Shown here: positions 36,785 to 45,902 of the stretch, in pieces
How the letters are laid out: each line of letters opens with the position of its first letter
Position numbering within the stretch: the stretch's first letter is position 1
DNA from: GCA-2705995 sp965661625
GTDB taxonomy: Bacteria > Bacteroidota > Bacteroidia > Flavobacteriales_G > Salibacteraceae
DNA length: 64,000 bases
Direction: 5' to 3'
Assembly (NCBI GenBank): GCA_965661625.1
Contig: CBFIEM010000004.1
Location: 62,001 to 126,000 of the forward strand
The notes under the pieces: model-generated
Databases searched by the model: none
What the model was told of the DNA's origin: nothing
Seen by the model: the letters and a program-made list of their open reading frames with translations, nothing else
Made by a program: the position numbers and the translations under genes

Positions 36785-37558
36785 ATGATTAACGGAAAAA
36801 AAGTTGTAGTTGTAATGCCTGCATACAATGCAGAGAAAACACTGAAACAAACCCACGATGAAATTCCCAACGATATTGTTGATGAAATCATTTTAGTGGA
36901 TGACAAAAGCTCAGACAACACAAGCCAAAAAGCCAAGGATCTTGGGATTCATCATGTTATAACCCATGAAAACAACAAGGGCTATGGTGGAAATCAAAAA
37001 AGCTGTTACAATAAAGCCTTAGAGATCGGTGCTGATATTGTTATTATGGTCCACCCTGATTATCAATATACTCCTAAACTCATTGCGCCGATGTGTTACA
37101 TTATCGCGAATGATGTTTACCATGTAGTTTTAGCTTCCAGAATTTTGGGAAACGGAGCGCTAAAAGGTGGAATGCCTATTTACAAGTATATAGCCAACCG
37201 CATGCTCACGCTTACTCAAAACTTATTGATGTGGCAAAAGCTAAGCGAATACCATACTGGCTACCGAGCGTTTTCACGTGAAGTTTTAGAATCAATCGAT
37301 TATAACATCAATTCAGATGACTTCGTTTTTGACAATCAAATGCTTGCCCAAATAGCCTATGCAGGATATGATATGGCTGAAGTCACTTGCCCAACTAAAT
37401 ACTTTGACGAGGCATCTTCAATCAACTTTAAACGCAGCAGTATTTATGGGCTTGGTGTATTGTGGACATCATGCTCTTTCTTTTTACAAAAGATCGGAAT
37501 TGGTTCTTTCAAAATTTTCCGTGGAATTAGTCCGAAGCAGGACGCTTCCAGAAAGTAA
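36785..37558 (+). CDS. Family 2 glycosyltransferase (polyprenyl-phosphate sugar synthase type)
   Basis: 257 residues. GT-A fold with VVVVMPAYNAEKTL, DEIILVDDKSSDNT, ENNKGYGGNQKSCYNKALE and MVHPDYQY (metal-binding D-x-D-like). YHTGYRAFSREVLE is typical of the DPM1/GtrB-like branch, which transfers a sugar to a polyprenyl phosphate on the inner face of the membrane. No C-terminal membrane pair is present. It overlaps the convergent ArnT-like gene by 32 bases; a partnership (donor maker and user) is plausible but unproven. Confidence 0.88.
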   Translation: MINGKKVVVVMPAYNAEKTLKQTHDEIPNDIVDEIILVDDKSSDNTSQKAKDLGIHHVITHENNKGYGGNQKSCYNKALEIGADIVIMVHPDYQYTPKLIAPMCYIIANDVYHVVLASRILGNGALKGGMPIYKYIANRMLTLTQNLLMWQKLSEYHTGYRAFSREVLESIDYNINSDDFVFDNQMLAQIAYAGYDMAEVTCPTKYFDEASSINFKRSSIYGLGVLWTSCSFFLQKIGIGSFKIFRGISPKQDASRK

Positions 37559-39200
37559 ATCCATTCTTGCTGTAAAGGAACTGTATTTCTGGATTTTCAC
37601 GTAATTTTTGATCGTTTGTTACCTTAGAAACAAAGAACGCATCTTTATCTATTTCACCCTCAAGTAACCATTGCTTGTAATTATCATTGTGATGTTCTGG
37701 CAGGATAAACCCGGGCTGGCGTTTTGTGTAGAACAATTGACCATAACTTTTAAACCCTTCGGGTTCTACGTAACAATTACACCCCACCTTTGATTCGTAG
37801 AAATCGATAGCAGCTCGCTGAGAAATACGTTCAATTTTTCCGATAACCAATACCAAGGTTAAAAACACAAAGATTCCCATCCCACCAAAAAGAGTGATGT
37901 ATGCATGCTTGTGTTTGTCTTTAAGCGCATAGGCTACAAAAGCTATTGTAATACCAATCAGCCAGAAACCAGAAATCGACTCCAAACCTGTCCATGGCAC
38001 CTCTGCGTCAAGGTTAGCAAGGGCAAATTTATCTTGTTGAAAAAGTGGTTTGATTACGTCTACATTCATCCCCACAAATGGCAGGGCTATTACCACCAAG
38101 CCCATTATTAAAGCCAAAACGAGCAATGAAACACGCATCCAACGGGTAATCACAACCTTTCCTTCCCAAACTTGATGAATTACTAGCGCAACGAGAAATG
38201 ACATGGGAAAATAGGTCATTGAGCTGTAGTGAACAATTTTAGACCGCACGATCGTAAATAGAATCAATACAACCCAAAACAATATCATCATCCATCGCTT
38301 CATGTCTAGTGACATGCGATCTTGTAAAAACAACTTATCATGCGCCTTGATGAGAAAAATTGAAGTCGGGAAACAACCAATCAGCAGAACAATAAAGTGG
38401 TATCCTGGAAAACCACCATGACCTGCATCTGGGGTACTAAACAGCTCCCATTGCCTTATCGTAAAGGCCTCAATAAAACCAGGCCCAGAGACTATAAATT
38501 CAGCTCCAAACCAGGTAAGGGTAACTCCAAATGCAAGAATGGTATACATAAGCGCTTCAATCCCGTTGATGTAAAACTTAAACCGCGCCATGATCCAATA
38601 AGCCCCAAGAACTAAGCCGGTGATTAAATAAGCCACTGGACCTTTTGTGAGAATTCCAAGACCAGTAAATAAAGCTGCCAAGAATAAGTAGTAATATTTT
38701 CTTTGAGGAGTTTTCCCTTCTACAACACCGTTTTTTTTCCAATGGAATAGAATCAAATGATACAATCCCATAAAAATGAAATAGTTAAACCAAGGATCAA
38801 TGATGCCCGATTTGAAGTATAAATTAGGTAAAATAGCACCGTAAAATGCACCTACCCATAGCCATCCAAACCTCGGTCCGTTTAACTTTTCACCAATTTT
38901 ATATAAGGTAATCAGGGTTACTATGCCGCAAATAGCATTGGGAAAACGAGCTCCGAACTCACCTATCCCAAACACGTTCATGGAAGCAGCTTGCATCCAA
39001 AAAAACAGCGGTGGTTTCTCGCTAAAAACCAAGTAGTTAATATGAACCTTGAGGTACTCACCCAGCAGCACCATTTCACGTGCAATTTCCGCGAAGTTTA
39101 TTTCATCCCAATCAAACAAGTGAACGCCACCTAGGAAAGGAATGAATGAAAGTGCTGCTAATAATCCAATGATTATGCTATTCTTGGTTGATTGACTCAT
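37527..39200 (-). CDS. ArnT-like GT-C glycosyltransferase
   Basis: 557 residues, about 12 membrane spans. The N-terminal loop has HLFDWDEINFAEIAREM (catalytic Asp/Glu region) and VFSEKPPLFFWMQA, the ArnT/PMT signature. ArnT-type enzymes transfer a sugar from polyprenyl phosphate to lipid A or another envelope acceptor in the periplasm. The acceptor is not predictable here. A soluble periplasmic tail (from ~residue 455) follows the last span. It overlaps the 2OG-oxygenase gene upstream by four bases, so those two form an operon. Confidence 0.88.
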   Translation of the reverse strand: MSQSTKNSIIIGLLAALSFIPFLGGVHLFDWDEINFAEIAREMVLLGEYLKVHINYLVFSEKPPLFFWMQAASMNVFGIGEFGARFPNAICGIVTLITLYKIGEKLNGPRFGWLWVGAFYGAILPNLYFKSGIIDPWFNYFIFMGLYHLILFHWKKNGVVEGKTPQRKYYYLFLAALFTGLGILTKGPVAYLITGLVLGAYWIMARFKFYINGIEALMYTILAFGVTLTWFGAEFIVSGPGFIEAFTIRQWELFSTPDAGHGGFPGYHFIVLLIGCFPTSIFLIKAHDKLFLQDRMSLDMKRWMMILFWVVLILFTIVRSKIVHYSSMTYFPMSFLVALVIHQVWEGKVVITRWMRVSLLVLALIMGLVVIALPFVGMNVDVIKPLFQQDKFALANLDAEVPWTGLESISGFWLIGITIAFVAYALKDKHKHAYITLFGGMGIFVFLTLVLVIGKIERISQRAAIDFYESKVGCNCYVEPEGFKSYGQLFYTKRQPGFILPEHHNDNYKQWLLEGEIDKDAFFVSKVTNDQKLRENPEIQFLYSKNGFTFWKRPASD

Positions 39201-40048
39201 TTTCGTTTACCTCCTATTTTATTCAGCAGCTTGCTGATGAAGTCATCGTTTATACCCAAAACACCTTTTAACCAATTATACAGGGCGATAGCCTTTTTAT
39301 CTGCCCAAATCCAAATGGAATTTAATCCATCCGACGGCCTTGCACGATAATTTGTAGCTCGTTTTCTAGGCGCAACCTCCTCTTCAGTGAAGTAATAAAG
39401 CGCAAGTGATTTTCGTGTGATACCTGCAGGACAATTCAACGGTTCGGGAAGTCCGTGAAAAGAGTCTTCATCCGTATTGAATACCACCACACGATTTAAC
39501 AACGGGGCAATTTTTCGCTCGCATTGTGTCATTCGTTGGTCCCAAAGCTCAAGGTGTCCTCCATAAGTATCCTTCCAGTCAGGATTCAAATACAACAAAA
39601 CATTTACTCTTCTTCTCCAGTTTCTGCGATGGGGGTGTACGGTAAAATCAGCGTGTACATTTAAAAATCCTCCACGCTGTGACTGATGAATACCCCCACC
39701 TTCAAAAGTGTCATCAGGCAGTAAGCCTTCTATTCCTGTAAGTCCCTCTAGAAAACGAATAAATGCATCGGAATTCAATTCGTGTATTACATCACGAATA
39801 AAAGGAGGTATTAGCTCGAGCTTATTTAGTCCGTGTTTTTTTTCGTTCACGTGCATGTAATGAATCCAACCATCTGTTTGCACTTCGGGAAAATCTTCTA
39901 CAACTTGCTTTGCTGCCCATGTTTCAAGAAAATCATCGAGTACAACATGGGGGTAAGGAGAAGCGTCTTTATAAGTAGCCTTGAGTGATGGGAGTCGATT
40001 ACTCCATGATTTATAATCCAAAATATCCTTACCATCAACGTGGTTCAT
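39197..40048 (-). CDS. 2OG-Fe(II) oxygenase superfamily protein
   Basis: 283 residues. A double-stranded beta-helix with the iron triad HADF (His-x-Asp) and a distal His in SFHGLPEPLNC, followed by RKSLALYYF where Arg binds 2-oxoglutarate. The N-terminal half begins with SPYPHVVLDDFL, seen in prolyl-hydroxylase-like and sugar-associated oxygenases. The substrate is unknown. It is coupled by a four-base overlap to the ArnT-like gene, so hydroxylation of an envelope sugar, lipid or protein is a reasonable guess. Confidence 0.85.
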   Translation of the reverse strand: MNHVDGKDILDYKSWSNRLPSLKATYKDASPYPHVVLDDFLETWAAKQVVEDFPEVQTDGWIHYMHVNEKKHGLNKLELIPPFIRDVIHELNSDAFIRFLEGLTGIEGLLPDDTFEGGGIHQSQRGGFLNVHADFTVHPHRRNWRRRVNVLLYLNPDWKDTYGGHLELWDQRMTQCERKIAPLLNRVVVFNTDEDSFHGLPEPLNCPAGITRKSLALYYFTEEEVAPRKRATNYRARPSDGLNSIWIWADKKAIALYNWLKGVLGINDDFISKLLNKIGGKRK

Positions 40049-40065
40049 GCGGGCATAATTTCAGT

Positions 40066-40073
40066 CAAAAATA
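40066..40073 (-). promoter_or_regulatory. -7 box for the oxygenase-ArnT operon
   Basis: TATTTTTG on the minus strand, 17 bases before the ATG at 40048. Confidence 0.5.
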
Positions 40074-40093
40074 GCAATAAACCCCATTACACA

Positions 40094-41383
40094 TTACAGG
40101 AGCATACCAACAATGGCAGCCGTTGAAAGGCAAGCAATAGTTCCGCCAATTAAGGCCCGAACACCTAATTGGGAAAGCAGTGACTTCCTATTGGGAACAA
40201 GCGCTCCTATTCCCCCTATTTGAATTCCGATTGATGCAATATTTGAAAATCCACATAGGACATAAGTAGCCATGATCATACTCTTTTCATTCACAAATGC
40301 CCCCTCTGCTTTCATACTTCCCATCGTGACGTATGCATAAAACTCATTCAGTATGGTTTTTTCTCCAAGTAACTGTCCAACCAGCACAACATCATCGTAA
40401 GCCACGCCAATTAACAAAGCTACAGGTGCAAAAACATACCCTAAGATGAACTGAAAAGAGAGCACTTCATAATCCGTATGCAGGGCTATCCAATCATTAA
40501 TACCGAATAGCATCCCAAGTTTTTCCATACCGTAATTTCCCATGTATACAAAAGCAGTAAACACAAGTAGCATTGCACCAACATTGATTGCCAGTTTAAG
40601 ACCGTCGGTGGTCCCATTTGATATAGCCTCCAACGCATTGGTTCCAAGCTTATCTTTGCTTAATGCCATGGTATCATCAAGCTTACTTGTTTCAGGAATT
40701 AAAATTTTAGCTGCTACAATTGCTGCAGGAGCAGACATGATTGAAGCGGTAAGCAAGTGTTTTGCAAAAAGCACATTTTGCACAGGGTCACCACCACCTA
40801 AAAAACCAATATAACTTGCCAAAACACCACCTGCAATGGTAGCCATACCTCCTGTCATAAGAGCCATCATCTCACTCCTCGTTAAGGTTGGCAAGTATGG
40901 CCGAATAAGCAGTGGGGCTTCTGTTTGACCGAGAAACATATTTCCAGCTGCTGCTAAACTTTCTGCACCCGAAAGGCGCATTACACGTTTCATGACCCAA
41001 GCAAACGCATAAACCACTCGTTGCAGTAGACCAAAGTAGTAGAGCAATGATGATAGCGCACTGAAAAACACGATGGTTGGAAGCACGTTAAACGCAAAAT
41101 TCACCATACTCGATGATACCTCCCCATTGGAGAAGGATCGAAATAGGAAATCTGTTCCGTAAGTTGTAAAAGAAATCACTTTCACAAAAGCCTTACTCAA
41201 TAGCTCAAAACCCACCTCTACAAATTCCACTTTCAGCACAAGAAATGCCAAAATAAGCTGAAGAGCCAGGCCCTTAAACACTAAAGGCCATTGAATCGCT
41301 TTGCGGTTCTCACTGAAAAACCATGCAACTCCAATTAGAAAAGAAATACCAATTAATCCGCGTAAAATACTTTCAAAAACCAT
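40094..41383 (-). CDS. nupC: Concentrative nucleoside transporter (CNT family)
   Basis: 429 residues, polytopic. Family landmarks are the substrate-binding AAGNMFLGQTEAPLLIRPYL, ALMTGGMATIAGGVLASYI, MSAPAAIVAAKILIPE and EFYAYVTMG. CNT proteins import nucleosides with H+ or Na+. Two deoxynucleoside-kinase-like genes lie elsewhere in the window (49.7 and 56.5 kb), so salvage is consistent. The symbol nupC is used loosely for the family. Confidence 0.92.
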   Translation of the reverse strand: MVFESILRGLIGISFLIGVAWFFSENRKAIQWPLVFKGLALQLILAFLVLKVEFVEVGFELLSKAFVKVISFTTYGTDFLFRSFSNGEVSSSMVNFAFNVLPTIVFFSALSSLLYYFGLLQRVVYAFAWVMKRVMRLSGAESLAAAGNMFLGQTEAPLLIRPYLPTLTRSEMMALMTGGMATIAGGVLASYIGFLGGGDPVQNVLFAKHLLTASIMSAPAAIVAAKILIPETSKLDDTMALSKDKLGTNALEAISNGTTDGLKLAINVGAMLLVFTAFVYMGNYGMEKLGMLFGINDWIALHTDYEVLSFQFILGYVFAPVALLIGVAYDDVVLVGQLLGEKTILNEFYAYVTMGSMKAEGAFVNEKSMIMATYVLCGFSNIASIGIQIGGIGALVPNRKSLLSQLGVRALIGGTIACLSTAAIVGMLL

Positions 41384-41418
41384 AGAGAATTGGAGTCAGC
41401 TCATTTATAAGGTAAGAC

Positions 41419-41426
41419 CGAAGGTA
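41419..41426 (-). promoter_or_regulatory. -7-like box for the nucleoside transporter
   Basis: TACCTTCG on the minus strand, a TAnnTTCG variant of the -7 box, 35 bases before the ATG at 41383 and immediately after the DUF151 stop. Confidence 0.35.
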
Positions 41427-41427
41427 A

Positions 41428-42018
41428 CTATTCCCTTTTTTTCAGTTCGTCCCTGATTTTGGAAGCGAGTTCGTAATTCTCCTCCGACAGAGCTTGTGCA
41501 AGTTGTTCTTCCAATTCGGCCTGTGTAAAGCTCGAAAAACCACTTTTATCTGCCGTTCCAGGAACGTCGAGGCCTAAGACTTCCTCCTCAAACTCATCCT
41601 GATCATCATCCATTACAATACCCGCCTGACTCAAGATAAATTCATGCGTGTAAATGGGGCATTCAAATCGCACGGCTAGCGCTATAGCATCTGAACTACG
41701 CGCATCAATCTCTTCTACAACTCCATTTTTTTCGCACGTAATTTTGGCAAAAAAAATGCCTTCAAGCAGGTTGTAAATTACAACCTGCGTGATGGCAACT
41801 TCAAAAGTTTCTGCGAATGTTTTGAAAACGTCATGCGTCAACGGCCTACTTGGTTTCATCTTTTCCAGCTTTATGGCTATCGCTTGCGCTTCAAAATTTC
41901 CAATGATAATTGGTAATCGGCGCTTTCCGCCACGCTCACCTAGCACAAGCGCATACGCACCAGTCTGGGTCTGACTGTAAGATAATCCTACGATATCGAG
42001 GCGAATTTTATCTTCCAT
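41428..42018 (-). CDS. Bifunctional nuclease-domain protein (DUF151) with UVR motif
   Basis: 196 residues. The DUF151 domain occupies residues ~1-130 (GAYALVLGERGGKRRLPIII, then ARSSDAIALAVRFECPIYTH). After an acidic linker, the last ~35 residues form a UVR-type helix pair (ELEEQLAQALSEENYELASKIRDELKK). Family members have been reported as DNase/RNase bifunctional nucleases; the UVR part is a protein-interaction helix as in UvrB. Activity of this protein is not shown by the sequence. Confidence 0.9.
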   Translation of the reverse strand: MEDKIRLDIVGLSYSQTQTGAYALVLGERGGKRRLPIIIGNFEAQAIAIKLEKMKPSRPLTHDVFKTFAETFEVAITQVVIYNLLEGIFFAKITCEKNGVVEEIDARSSDAIALAVRFECPIYTHEFILSQAGIVMDDDQDEFEEEVLGLDVPGTADKSGFSSFTQAELEEQLAQALSEENYELASKIRDELKKRE

Positions 42019-42072
42019 AAAACGGTTAACCGTTGCATGTTTATACTGACAAAGATGCTAAAAAGCCTCTGT

Positions 42073-43041
42073 TTAGCCAGCTGCTTTTAACTTTCTAATA
42101 GCTTCGGTAAGTTTAGGCACTACTTCAAAAGCATCACCAACGATGCCATAATCGGCGGCTTTGAAGAAAGGCGCTTCAGGATCTGTATTAATTACTACAA
42201 TAACTTTAGATCCATTAACTCCTGCTAAATGCTGAATTGCACCGGAAATACCTATTGCTATATATAGGTTGGGACGAATTGCTATTCCTGTTTGTCCGAC
42301 GTGTTCATGATGAGGGCGCCATCCAATGTCAGCAACCGGGCGAGAACAAGCTGTAGCCGCATGCAATACTTTTGCAAGGTCATCAACCATTCCCCAGTTT
42401 TCCGGACCTTTAAGACCTCTGCCGGCAGAAACTACTAACTCTGCTTCCGTGAGCGGAATATCGTCTCCTCCAGTTGCGGCTTCAACAGACTTCACTAGTA
42501 TGCGATCATCTCCCAAATTTGGGGAGAATGACTCAACCGCAGCACTTCCTTCACCTTCTTTCTTCCCTATTGAATTTGGAAGAATTGCAACAACTTTTAC
42601 TTCGGTATGTATTGCTACTTGTGCAAATGCTTTTCCTGAAAACACCTGTTTCTTAACAGCGAAACCCGCATCAAGTGATGGGTAATCAACTGCACCAGAA
42701 ACAAGACCAGCTTTTAACCGCGCTGAAACCATTGGAGCTATTGTTTTACCCGTGTAATCCTGAGAAAAAATCACAACTTCTGAACTTTCTTGTTTCTGAG
42801 CCTCAACAACCAATGATGTTAATCGCGCTGGCTGAACTGCCTCGACAGAATTATCGTGTAAAACCTTCGAAATACCATATACTCCTAGCGAAGCTAAGTT
42901 TGATGAATCAACCGAGCCATAAGTAACAGCCACAGCCGTTTTACCCATATCCGCAGCCACTTTACCTGCATATGACGCAGCCTCTAAAGATGACTTAGTT
43001 ACTTTTCCTTCAAATGTATCTATGAAAACTAATACTGACAT
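42073..43041 (-). CDS. etfA: Electron transfer flavoprotein subunit alpha
   Basis: 322 residues. The C-terminal FAD domain carries VSAGRGLKGPENW, ADIGWRPHHEHVGQTG and IAIGISGAIQHLAGVNGSK, the ETF-alpha signature. ETF collects electrons from acyl-CoA and other dehydrogenases and passes them to ETF:quinone oxidoreductase. It starts one base after etfB ends, so the two subunits are co-translated. The length is normal. Confidence 0.96.
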   Translation of the reverse strand: MSVLVFIDTFEGKVTKSSLEAASYAGKVAADMGKTAVAVTYGSVDSSNLASLGVYGISKVLHDNSVEAVQPARLTSLVVEAQKQESSEVVIFSQDYTGKTIAPMVSARLKAGLVSGAVDYPSLDAGFAVKKQVFSGKAFAQVAIHTEVKVVAILPNSIGKKEGEGSAAVESFSPNLGDDRILVKSVEAATGGDDIPLTEAELVVSAGRGLKGPENWGMVDDLAKVLHAATACSRPVADIGWRPHHEHVGQTGIAIRPNLYIAIGISGAIQHLAGVNGSKVIVVINTDPEAPFFKAADYGIVGDAFEVVPKLTEAIRKLKAAG

Positions 43042-43042
43042 G

Positions 43043-43783
43043 TTATATAACTTTTGCTTCGTTGTGTAATAGGTTAACTAACTCATCTACATTGTCTGCA
43101 TCTACCAACTTCACATCTCCTTTATCCGCTGGCAGTTCATACGCTGTAATTGATGTGAGGGCTTCTGCATCTACTGCAGGAACAACCTCCAACTTCTTGG
43201 TTCTCGCAGCCATGATTCCGCGCATATTTGGAATGCGCTGCTCAGCCATCCCTTTTGCAGCAGAAAGCACAAATGGTGTTTCAACTTCCAAGTGTTCTGA
43301 ACCTCCTTGAATATCTCGTACAATTTGAGCCTTATTTCCATCTAAGTCCATTTTACTGGCATTGGAAATGTGCGGCATCCCCATCAACTCGGCAACCATT
43401 CCTCCTACTTGGCTACCATTGTAATTGATGGTTTCCTTGCCTAATAGAATCATATCATAACCTTTATCTGATGCATATGAGCTGATTTGCTTCGCAACAA
43501 AAAATGCATCTTTCGGCTCAGCGTCAATTCGCACGGCGTCGTCTGCTCCAACCGCTAATGCTTTTCTTATAATTGAATCCACATCTGCTGACCCTACTGT
43601 TAGTGTAGTTACACTTCCTCCCATAGCCTCTTTGATCTCAAGACCTCTAACAAGTGCATACCACTCATCGTAAGGGTTAACAATAAACTGAACTCCATTC
43701 TCGTCAAATTCTGTGTCATTATTCGTGAACTTGATCTTCGCGGTTGTATCAGGAGCTTTACTGATGCACACTAATATCTTCAT
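43043..43783 (-). CDS. etfB: Electron transfer flavoprotein subunit beta
   Basis: 246 residues. ETF-beta features are KILVCISKAPDTTAKI, IVNPYDEWYALVRGLEI, LLGKETINYNGSQVGGMVAELMG (AMP/flavin region) and the C-terminal PADKGDV region. It pairs with etfA directly downstream. Expression is probably from the TAGTTTTG promoter 31 bases upstream. Confidence 0.96.
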   Translation of the reverse strand: MKILVCISKAPDTTAKIKFTNNDTEFDENGVQFIVNPYDEWYALVRGLEIKEAMGGSVTTLTVGSADVDSIIRKALAVGADDAVRIDAEPKDAFFVAKQISSYASDKGYDMILLGKETINYNGSQVGGMVAELMGMPHISNASKMDLDGNKAQIVRDIQGGSEHLEVETPFVLSAAKGMAEQRIPNMRGIMAARTKKLEVVPAVDAEALTSITAYELPADKGDVKLVDADNVDELVNLLHNEAKVI

Positions 43784-43814
43784 GTATTCTAGTTTTTGAT
43801 CGTTTACGGCATTG

Positions 43815-43840
43815 CAAAACTAAAACAATTGGTCTCGCAA
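43815..43840 (-). promoter_or_regulatory. Promoter of etfBA
   Basis: Minus strand: TTG (43838-43840), 15 bases, TAGTTTTG (43815-43822), then 31 bases to the etfB ATG. Confidence 0.6.
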
Positions 43841-43902
43841 TAAAAGCTTCTTTAAATGTTATGCAAGCATAACAGTTTTAGGAAAAGATATGTTCGAATA
43901 AA

Positions 43903-43930
43903 TTGTGAGCGGAGTAAATTCTTACTTTTG
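43903..43930 (+). promoter_or_regulatory. Promoter of the E1-beta gene
   Basis: TTG (43903-43905), 17 bases, TACTTTTG (43923-43930). It lies inside an apparent upstream extension of the reading frame and so fixes the start at 43970. Confidence 0.7.
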
Positions 43931-43969
43931 GGCTCACTTGATAAATCCTGTGGATTACAACTTGCAAAA

Positions 43970-44950
43970 ATGAGAGAGATTCAATTTAGAGAAGCTATTG
44001 CAGAAGCCATGAGTGAAGAGATGCGTCGTGATGAACGCGTATTCCTGATGGGCGAAGAAGTTGCAGAATACAATGGTGCGTACAAAGCATCACAAGGAAT
44101 GCTTGAGGAGTTTGGTGCAAAACGAGTTATTGACACTCCAATTGCCGAACTTGGATTTGCAGGAATTGGCGTCGGTGCTGCCATGAACGGTTTGCGTCCT
44201 ATTGTAGAATTTATGACTTGGAACTTTGCCATCCTTGCTGCCGATCAAGTGATTAACTCAGCTGCGAAAATGTTGCAAATGTCTGGAGGGCAATATGGTT
44301 GTCCTATCGTATTCAGAGGACCTAATGGTCAGGCAGGCCAGCTTGCAGCAACCCACTCCCAAAGCTTTGAAAGCATGTATGCTCATGTACCAGGTCTCAA
44401 GGTAATTACTCCGAGCAATCCTTACGATGCAAAAGGGTTATTAAAAGCTGCAATTCGCGATGATGATCCCGTAGTTTTTATGGAGTCTGAGAAAATGTAT
44501 GGTGACAAATGGGAGGTTCCCGAAGGGGAATATGTTTTACCAATAGGAAAAGCCAACATCGTTTCAGAAGGTTCTGATTGCACCATTGTGACCTTTGGTA
44601 AAATTATTAAAACTGCCCAAAAAGCTGTGGATGCTTTAAAAGCGGATGGAATCAACGCTGAGCTCATAGATTTAAGAACAATTAGACCTTTAGACTACGC
44701 CACCATTATTGAGTCGGTAAAAAAGACTAATCGTTTAGTCATTCTTGAAGAAAGCTGGCCTTTTGCCTCTATTTCATCAGAGATAAGTCACGTTGTTCAA
44801 CGAGAAGCATTTGATTATTTAGATGCACCTATACGTCGATTAACGCAATCAGATACACCTTTCGCATTTGCCACAACCTTAATTGAAGAAGCACTTCCTG
44901 GGGTTGAAGACCTTGTGAAATCGGTGAAAGCAACTATGTATAAGTTATAA
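43970..44950 (+). CDS. pdhB: Pyruvate dehydrogenase E1 component subunit beta
   Basis: 326 residues. REIQFREAIAEAMSEEM and VFLMGEEVAEYNGAYKAS are the usual E1-beta start; DTPIAELGFAGIGVGAAMNG, FRGPNGQAGQLAATHSQ and VPGLKVITPSNPYDAKGLL follow. The subunit pairs with E1-alpha in the TPP-dependent decarboxylation of pyruvate; alpha is not in the window. A reading frame extends up to 43856, but a promoter lies within it, so the ATG at 43970 is right. A branched-chain 2-oxoacid dehydrogenase beta subunit is a less likely alternative. Confidence 0.93.
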   Translation: MREIQFREAIAEAMSEEMRRDERVFLMGEEVAEYNGAYKASQGMLEEFGAKRVIDTPIAELGFAGIGVGAAMNGLRPIVEFMTWNFAILAADQVINSAAKMLQMSGGQYGCPIVFRGPNGQAGQLAATHSQSFESMYAHVPGLKVITPSNPYDAKGLLKAAIRDDDPVVFMESEKMYGDKWEVPEGEYVLPIGKANIVSEGSDCTIVTFGKIIKTAQKAVDALKADGINAELIDLRTIRPLDYATIIESVKKTNRLVILEESWPFASISSEISHVVQREAFDYLDAPIRRLTQSDTPFAFATTLIEEALPGVEDLVKSVKATMYKL

Positions 44951-44959
44951 GGTAGTCAT

Positions 44960-45772
44960 ATGCGGGGGTTTTACTACGCCGTAATCAAACCATTCTTATT
45001 GCGAAGCGGTCTTCTATTTTTAGTGGACCGCTTTACGTTTTGGTACCATATAATTCGGTTTCGAAAACAAAATAACCAATTCAAAACGGAGCACCCCGAT
45101 TATGTTTTACCTCCGGATTATATGCTTTATGAAAGTTATCAGTTAAACTACAGGCAATATTTTAAGGATGCACAACGCCCATGGCTCCTTGAAGTGTTGC
45201 AAGATGTTGATTGGAATGGTAAAACCATATTAGAATGGGGATGCGGACCAGGAAGACTGATTAGACACCTTCCTGAGCATCTTTCTAGTAAGGATGTTCG
45301 GATTATTGGTTCTGATTACAACGTCGCCACTATTCAATGGTGCAAGGAATACTTGGGAGGGATTGAATTTATAAAAAATGGACTCAATCCTCCACTTAGT
45401 CTGGCAAACGAATCTGTAGACGTTGCATATTCCGTTAGTGTGTTCACCCACCTCTCTCGGCCTTTATACATTGCATGGCTTGCGGAGATCTACCGTATTC
45501 TTCGTCACAAGGGACTTTTCATTTTAACATTTCACGGCATTGCATTCACAACGAAACTACCGCCTAAACAGCAGCGACAGTACATGGATAAAAAATTCGT
45601 TGAGTATTCCTTTTCTAAGGAGGGGCACCGCATTTATTCATCTTACCTACACCCTGACGCCATGCGTAAATTGGCAGAAGACGCTGGATTTTCGGTGATA
45701 CGTCACGTACCGGGAAAACAACACTCCCAGTACATTTCACAGGATATAATGGTCTGTGAAAAAATGAACTAA
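44960..45772 (+). CDS. Class I SAM-dependent methyltransferase
   Basis: 270 residues. The SAM-binding motif I is TILEWGCGPGRLIRHL, motif II IIGSDYN, and VDVAYSVSVFTHLSRP is the post-motif typical of methyltransferase-11/25 domains. The N-terminal 50 residues are hydrophobic and basic. The substrate is unknown. The gene starts nine bases after the E1-beta stop and is probably in its transcript, although the functional link is unclear. Confidence 0.85.
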   Translation: MRGFYYAVIKPFLLRSGLLFLVDRFTFWYHIIRFRKQNNQFKTEHPDYVLPPDYMLYESYQLNYRQYFKDAQRPWLLEVLQDVDWNGKTILEWGCGPGRLIRHLPEHLSSKDVRIIGSDYNVATIQWCKEYLGGIEFIKNGLNPPLSLANESVDVAYSVSVFTHLSRPLYIAWLAEIYRILRHKGLFILTFHGIAFTTKLPPKQQRQYMDKKFVEYSFSKEGHRIYSSYLHPDAMRKLAEDAGFSVIRHVPGKQHSQYISQDIMVCEKMN

Positions 45773-45808
45773 CGTTTAAAACACAGTGATTTTACATTCA
45801 TTTAACGA

Positions 45809-45834
45809 TTGAAAAATCAAATCACTTATATTTG
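45809..45834 (+). promoter_or_regulatory. Promoter of hppA
   Basis: TTG (45809-45811), 15 bases, TATATTTG (45827-45834). The predicted leader is about 63 bases, longer than at most genes here. The spacing is at the short end. Confidence 0.6.
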
Positions 45835-45902
45835 CGCCCCTCTAAAAGCAAAGTGCATGCTTTGCACTGATAATTAAGAAAGTAACAGATAAGCATAGAG
45901 AC

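Noticed and set aside
43856..43969. N-terminal extension of the E1-beta frame
   Set aside because: A TTG-N17-TACTTTTG promoter (43903-43930) lies inside it and the family N-terminus begins at 43970.
44960..45772. Methyltransferase as part of the 2-oxoacid dehydrogenase complex
   Set aside because: Close spacing suggests co-transcription, but no known role links a class I methyltransferase to the complex.
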